A stretch of 56,887 nucleotides of DNA from Pseudonocardiales bacterium (GTDB lineage: Bacteria > Actinomycetota > Actinomycetes > Mycobacteriales > Pseudonocardiaceae). The notes beneath the pieces were generated by a model. It saw nothing but the letters and a program-made list of their open reading frames with translations, made no database searches and was not told the origin of the DNA. The position numbers and the translations under genes are program-made. Positions 51,732 through 56,887 of this stretch are shown one piece after another (position 1 is the stretch's first letter; each line of letters starts with the position of its first letter). The stretch covers positions 1 to 56,887 of the forward strand of contig JAHEXI010000022.1 of the NCBI GenBank assembly GCA_023252195.1, read 5' to 3'.

Positions 51732-52484
51732 CGGGCTACAGCGCTCAAACGCGACTCACCGATCGCCACTGCCCCTGGTCCGCTCCGAGGCACTCGCCGA
51801 CGCGACACGGGATACCCGCTTTCGCCCCCACCGTGCGTCAGGCCCCACCTCGCGAGCCCATGCGCGCCATTAGGGCCGGTCAGCCCACAGCAACAGCGCG
51901 AATACCCGGACCCGGCCGAAAGCACGTCGAGGCGTATCACCCGCGCAGGGGTGCGGCCTTCCACGCTGGGACTCACAGATGATCACCGTCACCCCTTGGG
52001 GCGCCACGCGTCGGGCAGCGGAAGACACTGCGATCTCCGGCTCGCCGTCGCACGGGTCGAGACCGGACGACCCTGCCACCAGCACAGACAGCCCGCTGCG
52101 CCGGACGGTCCGACGGAAAATCCGCGTTCGGGACGCAGAGCGCCGTTGCGGTTGGCTCAATGACCGCAGTTCTGACCGCGACGAGCAGCACCGTGCGGCA
52201 CTCGAACACCACTCGGCGAACGCCGCATCCCCACGTCGGGAGGTCCGATCAGGGACCTGCCTGCATCTGTTAATCGCAGGATCTTTCTCCCCGCACCGAG
52301 TTCGCCAAGCCACGACAGCCAAGGAGCACAGCCACTCGGCGCATGCACCGATTCTGCGTTCAAGATCGCAGATCGGGGCCGTCTGTGGGCCGTATCAGCG
52401 GACGAAACAACGCTCAATAACGAGATACAACGCTGACCAACGACAAACGATGTTCGCTGGTCAGCGCTGCTCCCGAGGCCGTGA
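51732..52484. other. gene-free stretch
   Basis: About 750 bp without a convincing gene. One plus frame from 51979 is long but Ser/Arg/His-rich, lacks a ribosome site and has no motif. It is probably decayed DNA. Confidence 0.4.
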
Positions 52485-52596
52485 TCAGGAGGCTTGTTTG
52501 GTCTCCCAGAAGATCTTGTCGATCTCAGCGACCGTGCCCTCGCCGGGCGGGCAGGTCTCGGGGATGGCCAGCCGCCAGGAGAAGTGCCGTGGTGGA
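52485..52596 (-). pseudogene. C-terminal protein remnant of unknown family
   Basis: A minus-strand frame with no start reads PRHFSWRLAIPETCPPGEGT, VAEIDKIFWETKQAS, then TGA at 52485-52487. The residue mix is protein-like and unlike the surrounding frames. It stops being coherent at the edge of repeat copy B, suggesting the repeat inserted into, or replaced, the rest of the gene. I cannot name the family. Confidence 0.3.
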
Positions 52597-52609
52597 TCGG
52601 GTGGGCAGG

Positions 52610-52753
52610 GTGTGGCATCCCCTCGACCTCCCTTTAAGGACTACCACACGCCAGCCCGGGGGCAGAGCGGGATGGCGCACACTCCGGTTCCGTCGAGGGT
52701 TGCCCCCGGGCTGGCGTGTGGTCGGGCGCTGCCAGGTCGAGGGGACGCCACGC
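52610..52753. repeat. nested inverted-repeat element, copy B
   Basis: Outer arms: GTGTGGCATCCCCTCGACCT at 52610-52629 with AGGTCGAGGGGACGCCACGC at 52734-52753. Inner arms: the 22-base arm 52643-52664 (starts ACCACACGCCAGCCCGGG) is a perfect inverse of 52701-52722. It is followed by GCGTGCAAGATC at 52761-52772. Compared with copy A, the outer stem shows a C-G to G-C switch, so pairing is kept although sequence differs. Confidence 0.78.
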
Positions 52754-52772
52754 AACTCCGGCGTGCAAGATC

Positions 52773-53177
52773 GTCGGTGGTCGCGTTGAGCTGGTGATCG
52801 TTTGGACACTTTATGATCATGAAACCCATCCGGATAACCGCAAAAGACCACAGATGACGAGCGTTTGCAGTCGCGAAAGCCGCGGGTGATCGATTGTATC
52901 CGCGAACAATCACGACGACGGTCCGAGGATCCTTCCCGAAGGCCAGTCGACGGCGCTTGAGCATCGTCACTGCCCAGGTGGGACAGGGGAATGGCGCCCG
53001 ATGACGGTCCTTTTCGTCTCGGGTTACGAGCGGTGGGCGTCGGTTAGAGTGCGCCAGCCCAGGCGGCGGACAATGGTACCTGGGTCGCTAACGCCCGCCC
53101 CATCATCGGCAACACCGAGCGTGGAGGAGGTTGGGACTACCGGCAGTCGCGCCAGCGGTCGTCCGACGAACGTCGTT
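52773..53177. other. gene-free stretch
   Basis: No credible coding frame or hairpin. Slightly more AT-rich around 52800-52920. Confidence 0.35.
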
Positions 53178-53384
53178 TCAGGTGCCCTGGCGTCTCCGCT
53201 CCTCGTGCTCGAAAAGTTCAGCCTCGCGTTCGTGCTTCTCAGCCTGTGCGTGTGCCTCAGCCGCTTACTGCTCGTGGTGTCCCTTGTGCTGCTGTGCCTG
53301 GCCCTCTCTCCGGAGGTCATCACTGCCGGTGAGGCTCCCGAGTGCCTCTTTCAACTTCCCCTTGGCCTTGTCGCCGCTACCCAT
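53178..53384 (-). pseudogene. CsbD-like gene with an internal in-frame TAA (copy 3)
   Basis: ATG 53384 gives GSGDKAKGKLKEALGSLTGS, DDLRREGQAQQHKGHHEQ, then TAA (53265-53267), then in the same frame AAEAHAQAEKHEREAELFEH, EERRRQGT and TGA at 53178-53180. Actinobacterial relatives have exactly this kind of long Ala/Glu/Arg helix after the CsbD core, so the TAA looks like a mutation in a gene of about 68 codons. A 39-residue core could still be made. A GTAT-N17-GGGTAT promoter-like pair lies 39 bp upstream. Confidence 0.7.
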
Positions 53385-53422
53385 ATCTAACCAACCTTCC
53401 TTCCTCAGATTGACGAGGAGGA

Positions 53423-53449
53423 ATACCCCCTCTGCGGGCGTCCGAATAC
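53423..53449 (-). promoter_or_regulatory. SigB/SigF-like boxes upstream of csbD copy 3
   Basis: On the minus strand, GTAT (53446-53449), 17 bases, then GGGTAT (53423-53428). The downstream box is exact, the upstream box has one mismatch. It lies 39 bp from the ATG. Confidence 0.5.
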
Positions 53450-53685
53450 CTCTTGTGCTGTGCGCATCCTGGTCGCGCGTGCGGGTCCGCAGGCCGCCCA
53501 CCCCGTAGACGGAATGACGCCTCCGGCAGGCCTGAGCTCCGAGTCGGGCATGCCCGATCTAGTGACCAGCTGTCGTCCAAACGGAGCACTGTCAATCACT
53601 AACTGCACGCCTAACCACGCCCTAGAGTCGGCGCAGTGCGTATGGAGCCCGCGGCGGTCTACTCCTCTCACCCTCCACCGCCGAA
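53450..53685. other. gene-free stretch
   Basis: No credible coding frame. Upstream side of csbD copy 3 leading into repeat copy C. Confidence 0.3.
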
Positions 53686-53753
53686 GTGTCTCCCCGTCGC
53701 ACCGGCGGTCGAACCGACGGGATGCCACACCAACCTCAGCGCGCAAGATCGAC
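53686..53753. repeat. shortened copy C of the nested inverted-repeat element
   Basis: GTGTCTCCCCGTCG at 53686-53699 is an imperfect inverse of CGACGGGATGCCACAC at 53715-53730. The inner hairpin is missing (15-base loop). The same 3' flank follows: GCGCGCAAGATCGAC near 53740-53753, as in copies A and B. Confidence 0.55.
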
Positions 53754-54142
53754 TCTGGGGCCGTCGTCGGGCCGTCGGACGTCGAGAAGCTGTGAGAAGC
53801 CTGGAGAAGTAGCGAGAGCTTTCTCCTGGTCAATCCCGCTGCATCATCCCGTTGACGCTGGTCGCGACGCGCGGGGCGGACGAGCTGGCTGTAAGCCGGA
53901 TCCTGTAGCTTCGCGAGCTCTCGCCCGCCCGGCGGGTCGACGGCGTGCCGCGAACCAGCTGATCCACCACCGTCCCGACACGCGGCGCCGATTGTACGGC
54001 GGGTGGTGCCGACCAAGAGCCGGAGGCCAGCGGAGCAACGAGGTATCGACGGTGGTTGGTGCTGGCTGTGGTGATGCTCGTCGGGTCGATGGGATGCGAA
54101 CTGGTTGCGCCGCCGCCGGGGGTGATGGCGCGGGAGGGATGT
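53754..54142. other. gene-free stretch
   Basis: No convincing gene. A phrase GTAAGCCGGATCCTGT at 53891-53906 resembles the conserved 3' region of RNase P RNA on the minus strand, but the expected neighbouring helices are not there (see rejected items). Confidence 0.35.
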
Positions 54143-54625
54143 TCAGTTGGTCAGGGCGGTGAGGGCGTGGGACAGGGTGGGGTAGGTGTTGAACCGTTCT
54201 AGGAGCTGGGTGATTTGGAGTGGGCGGGCTACGGCCCGGGTGACCAGGCCGGCGAGGTGCAGATGTGTCCCGGTGGTCTTAGCGAGTTCGCGGGCGTGGA
54301 GCAGGCAGTTCAGCCCGTTGGAGGCCATGAAGCGTACCGGTTGCAGATCCAGGATCAGATGCGTCGGGCCAGTAGCGAGTTGGTCACGTAGGCATGCTTC
54401 GAGCAGTGGTGCGGTGGCCATGTCTAGTTCCCCGTCCACTGCTATCACGCACACCCCGACGGCTGGGTGCCCTACGGTCAGTCCGAGTAGCTGCTCCGAC
54501 ATCCACAGCGAGGGATCGTCGGCTGGTCTGTCAACAGCCGAGGCGGCTGTGCCGGATGGGTCACGCGTGAAGTCGTTGGCGGTAGGCGGGTCTGCTCGTT
54601 CACCGGACGCGTCTTTCGTGGTCAT
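54143..54625 (-). CDS. STAS-domain anti-sigma factor antagonist with long N-terminal extension
   Basis: 160 residues from ATG 54625, with GAGGAGG upstream; nine more codons are open before it. The first 60 residues are hydrophilic and probably disordered. STAS core: VCVIAVDGELDMATAPLLEA, CLRDQLATGPTHLILDLQPV, RFMASNGLNCLLHARELAKT. The phospho-site is MASNGL, with the second Ser of the usual SSG pair replaced by Asn but the first Ser kept. It is divergent from the MEDS-ATPase gene, so the two form a likely switching pair. Confidence 0.85.
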   Translation of the reverse strand: MTTKDASGERADPPTANDFTRDPSGTAASAVDRPADDPSLWMSEQLLGLTVGHPAVGVCVIAVDGELDMATAPLLEACLRDQLATGPTHLILDLQPVRFMASNGLNCLLHARELAKTTGTHLHLAGLVTRAVARPLQITQLLERFNTYPTLSHALTALTN

Positions 54626-54797
54626 CACCGTCCTCCTCGTGACCCGCGGCACAGCGATTGGAAGCTAGACCCCCTAAGCGCGGGATGCAGCCGGTCGTGC
54701 TTACGCAGCGTCAACGGCTGACTGGTGGGCCAACGGCGCCACGCTGCACCGTTCATTCGCAAATCTAGATCAGCGGGTTCGCCCGGTCCATCGTGGT

Positions 54798-54823
54798 GTT
54801 TCGGTGCCACGCAAATGGGGTAT
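54798..54823 (+). promoter_or_regulatory. SigB/SigF-type promoter upstream of the MEDS-ATPase gene
   Basis: GTTT (54798-54801), 16 bases, GGGTAT (54818-54823): an exact match to the GTTT-N15-17-GGGTAT class. It lies 61 bp upstream of the ATG. This is the best such match in the window. Confidence 0.75.
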
Positions 54824-54884
54824 CACCGTCAGGGAAATCGCGTCACGCAGTAATCAGTAAGCGGTACGCAACGGGCAGGAGGGG

Positions 54885-55817
54885 ATGGAGGTGTGCACCC
54901 CGCCCAACGCCCCAGGATTGACCCATTACGGGTTGATCCACTCTGCATCGGCAGATCTGACCGCCACTCTCGCGCCCATGGTTACCGAGCGACTCGTCCG
55001 CGGTGATCCGGTGCTCGCTGTGCTGCCTCCCACGACCGCGGCCGAGCTGCGTGCCCGGCTACCGACCGTGACCGGGTTGCACACCACTGACCCCTGCGAG
55101 CTTTACCGCCATCCCGGCCGAGTGCTCAGCCACTACCGGGCCTGGATCGCCGACACAAGCTCCGACGGTCGCTCGGCCATGATCGTGGCCGCCCCCGACC
55201 CGGGTGGTGACGACCCGCATCGCGCGGCGCTGTGGATGCACATCGAGGCCATCACCACCCAGGCCTTAGCAGAGTGCGACCTCACACTGGTCTGCGCCTA
55301 CCCCAACAACTCCGCCACCGCCGACGCGGTCCGCCGGGCCCACCCCAGCCTCGTTGACGGATCGATCACACCCAGCCCAGACCACTTACCAGCCGAACAG
55401 TTCCTGGCCAACCATCCCCTGCCGCCACCGATCGAGTTAGGAAAACCCGACCTCACCCACATCATTGACCATCCTCGCGAGCTGGCCACGCTGCGCCGCA
55501 TCGTGGCCGGTCACGCCATCCTCGCGGGGCTGTCCTCCGCTCGCTGCGACGACTTCGTAATGGCCGTTACCGAGATCGCCACCAACGCCCTTGAGCACGG
55601 CACCCCACCCGCCGCCGTGCTCCTATGGACCATCCCCGCCTCGGTCATTTGCCAGATTACCGACACCGGCCAACACACCCAGCCGCTAGCCGGGCTTTCG
55701 CCCCCGCGAGCGACCCAGCACCGGGGTCGTGGCCTGTGGATGGCCCACCAACTCTGTGACCAGCTCTACCTGTGGCCTCACCCCACCACCATCCGGCTGC
55801 AGATGGACCGAATTTAA
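54885..55817 (+). CDS. MEDS-domain anti-sigma regulatory ATPase (RsbA-like)
   Basis: 310 residues from ATG 54885, with AGGAGGGG just upstream. N-terminal MEDS domain (about 1-165): LTHYGLIHSASADLTATLAP, VTERLVRGDPVLAVLPPTTA, GRVLSHYRAWIADTSSDGRS. C-terminal ATPase: N-box CDDFVMAVTEIATNALEHGT, G1 CQITDTGQHTQPLAG, G2 HRGRGLWMAHQLCDQLYLWP. The MEDS domain is thought to sense a small ligand or signal and the ATPase to bind a sigma factor or STAS protein. The exact SigB-type promoter upstream suggests feedback control by the sigma factor it may regulate. Confidence 0.9.
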   Translation: MEVCTPPNAPGLTHYGLIHSASADLTATLAPMVTERLVRGDPVLAVLPPTTAAELRARLPTVTGLHTTDPCELYRHPGRVLSHYRAWIADTSSDGRSAMIVAAPDPGGDDPHRAALWMHIEAITTQALAECDLTLVCAYPNNSATADAVRRAHPSLVDGSITPSPDHLPAEQFLANHPLPPPIELGKPDLTHIIDHPRELATLRRIVAGHAILAGLSSARCDDFVMAVTEIATNALEHGTPPAAVLLWTIPASVICQITDTGQHTQPLAGLSPPRATQHRGRGLWMAHQLCDQLYLWPHPTTIRLQMDRI

Positions 55818-56261
55818 AACAGAGGTTCAATTACCACCTGCGTCTACCACCTGCGTCGCGCCGTCTACCTTCGAGGGGCACGAACGACGGCCACCGAGTA
55901 CCAACGTTTACAATCGATAGAAGACAAGCCACTCCGGTGGCGCAGAGCCGGGCAGGCCCAGTAAGTCGAAGCAGGTCCTTGCAGTTCGTAGCGGAAGCCC
56001 AGTGCGGTTGTCGGTAGCCTCAACGACGCCCTCAATGCACCAGGACGAGGGAACACGGGGAGTAGGACCGGCCGTTTGTGCTCCGTTCCGTTGCCGGGTT
56101 CCTACCACCACGCGCGAAGGTCTCCGCGAAGCAACCGGGCCCGGGTGGTCTCATCTTTGGTCTCATCCGTCTACGTTCGTATACGTTCATTGGCGTTCGG
56201 ATTAATGCGGTGACGCAGGTCACGGACGTTAACGATATTTGGCGAACTGTTATCCCTACTT
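55818..56261. other. gene-free stretch
   Basis: About 440 bp without a credible gene. It becomes AT-richer toward 56240, ending at the tRNA-Phe fragment, which suggests it is one end of an excised or decayed element. Confidence 0.4.
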
Positions 56262-56305
56262 CTGAAAATCGGAGGGTCGGCGGGTTCGACCCCGTCCCGC
56301 GCGAC
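56262..56305 (+). repeat. 3' half of a tRNA-Phe gene (att-like remnant)
   Basis: From 56262 the plus strand reads CTGAAAATCGGA, GGGTCGGCGGGTTCGACC, CCGTCC. This matches the anticodon loop, 3' anticodon stem, variable loop and T-arm of the intact tRNA-Phe at 29453-29526, with a few changes. The 5' half is absent and the acceptor stem is lost (CCGCGCGAC). Such 3' halves are the usual trace of integration into a tRNA gene. Its orientation is opposite to the intact gene. Confidence 0.72.
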
Positions 56306-56332
56306 GTGCACGGTGGCGTCTGATAGCGGCTG

Positions 56333-56557
56333 CTACGAGGAGGGAGCCTCGCTGTCGTCATTTAGTTGGTTGGATGGGGTGATCAGGGTGAGGTACACGT
56401 GTTCGGTGGTGACCTCCGTCGCGCAGCTCGCAGCAAGCAGGGCGTAGGCAAGTTCCTGTCCGCCGTTCGGTTCCGAGAGCCACCACGCGGCGGCATCGAC
56501 CAGGGCGAGGCGTTGCACCCCGGAAAGGTGCGCCTCACGCTCGCCCAAGACCGCCAC
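56333..56557 (-). CDS. hypothetical protein
   Basis: 74 residues from GTG 56557, no clear ribosome site. EREAHLSGVQRLALVDAAAW, WLSEPNGGQELAYALLAASC, ATEVTTEHVYLTLITPSNQL, NDDSEAPSS. Balanced composition and a helical middle suggest a real coding region, though it may be the end of a longer lost gene. It lies between the tRNA fragment and a transposase. Confidence 0.42.
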   Translation of the reverse strand: MAVLGEREAHLSGVQRLALVDAAAWWLSEPNGGQELAYALLAASCATEVTTEHVYLTLITPSNQLNDDSEAPSS

Positions 56558-56637
56558 GGCGTGTGGGTGCCGGATAGTCGGCCGCTGCGTTGACCTGGGG
56601 TGATGTCAGTCCGGTTCATTCGGCATGATCGGCGTCC

Positions 56638-56887
56638 GTGACGTTGCGATTCGTGTATTTGATCTTCTGTCAGCTCAGCGCCTGGATTGGGCTCCTCGCG
56701 CGGTCGGAGACGTCCAAGACCGCGGAGATTCTGGTGCTGCGCCACCAGGTGAGCGTCCTACGCCGACAGGTCGCCCGTCCTCGCCCGTCCTGGGCAGACC
56801 GCGCTCTGATCAGCGCACTGGCCCGACTGCTCCCCCAGACCGGTCGCCGACATCTGTTCGTCACCCCCGGCACACTCCTGCGCTGGC
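56638..56887 (+). mobile_element. integrase-core transposase, 5' part running off the window
   Basis: From GTG 56638 the frame is open to the window end (83 residues): TLRFVYLIFCQLSAWIGLLA, RSETSKTAEILVLRHQVSVL, RRQVARPRPSWADRALISAL, ARLLPQTGRRHLFVTPGTLL. The EILVLRHQVxVLRRQ...RPxxxxxDRxxLxALxRLLP...PxTLLRW pattern is the N-terminus of the actinobacterial integrase-core (rve, IS3/IS481-like) transposases. The DDE domain would lie beyond 56887. The inverted repeat of the element is not identified. Confidence 0.8.

Noticed and set aside
51979-52797. 272-codon plus frame in the gap after the YihY gene
   Set aside because: No ribosome site, skewed Ser/Arg/His composition, and it runs through repeat copy B.
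53885-54010. GTAAGCCGGATCCTGT resembling the conserved end of RNase P RNA on the minus strand
   Set aside because: The remaining expected helices and conserved regions of RNase P RNA are not recognisable on either side, so I treat the short match as chance or an unprovable fragment.

Overview
This is a high-GC actinobacterial window. WhiB, RepSA and FtsK-type conjugation genes, pSAM2-like integrases, CsbD, DUF3618 and holin-X stress genes, and frequent GTG starts without a Shine-Dalgarno all suggest Pseudonocardiaceae or a close relative; that placement is inferred from gene content, not measured. It looks like chromosome that has repeatedly been a landing zone for integrative elements and is decaying. 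I count at least fourteen broken or truncated genes. Several are broken by single-base shifts in G/C runs, which could be real decay or residual sequencing error.

Region by region. 0.3-1.2 kb holds remnants of a haem-oxygenase-like enzyme and a substrate-binding protein. 1.7-8.5 kb is a same-strand cluster: haem peroxidase, two tandem lactonase-type beta-propellers separated by a perfect 40-bp palindrome, and a large LuxR-type ATPase regulator. 8.5-11.1 kb has a DoxX-like membrane protein, a PhoU half-gene, and two neighbouring genes each cut by one in-frame TAG (a serine recombinase and an unknown). 11.3-18.9 kb is a stripped conjugative module: NUDIX hydrolase, helical-repeat regulator, XRE repressor, then a tightly overlapping operon xis-like / whiB-like / membrane protein / FtsK translocase, a repeat cluster at the ftsK 3' end that looks like a cis-acting transfer locus, and a second helical-repeat regulator. 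No rep or int sits beside it.

19.2-25.2 kb holds an ABC-transporter stub, a methyltransferase, an isochorismatase-fold protein without the usual cysteine, a UBP zinc finger, a broken ltrA, a multi-domain iron-sulfur/globin gene fused in frame to a foreign zinc finger, and an IS630 remnant. 25.5-28 kb has a MerR regulator, Hsp20, a hypothetical protein and a peptidase fragment. 28.1-29.4 kb is an integrase broken by a 10-bp tandem duplication, next to tRNA-Phe, -Asp and -Glu. 29.8-35.2 kb is conserved backbone: a PASTA class A penicillin-binding protein, a GatB/YqeY protein, a metallophosphoesterase and tRNA-Pro(CGG).

35.2-43.5 kb is a second, more complete pSAM2-like element beside tRNA-Pro: int (frameshifted), xis, repSA, ftsK, three small genes, a divergent XRE regulator and a HAD hydrolase, with CTAGTCCG repeats at both ends of the regulator segment.

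44.2-55.8 kb is a general-stress / partner-switching region: two RsbW-like ATPases (one with a MEDS domain), three STAS proteins, three CsbD genes (one with an internal stop), PAP2, YihY, DUF3618, DUF4235 and a broken holin-X gene. Several have upstream GTTT-N15-16-GGGTA-like boxes, as expected for a SigB/SigF-type regulon. A nested inverted-repeat element recurs three times here. The window ends with a stray 3' half of tRNA-Phe and the start of an integrase-core transposase.
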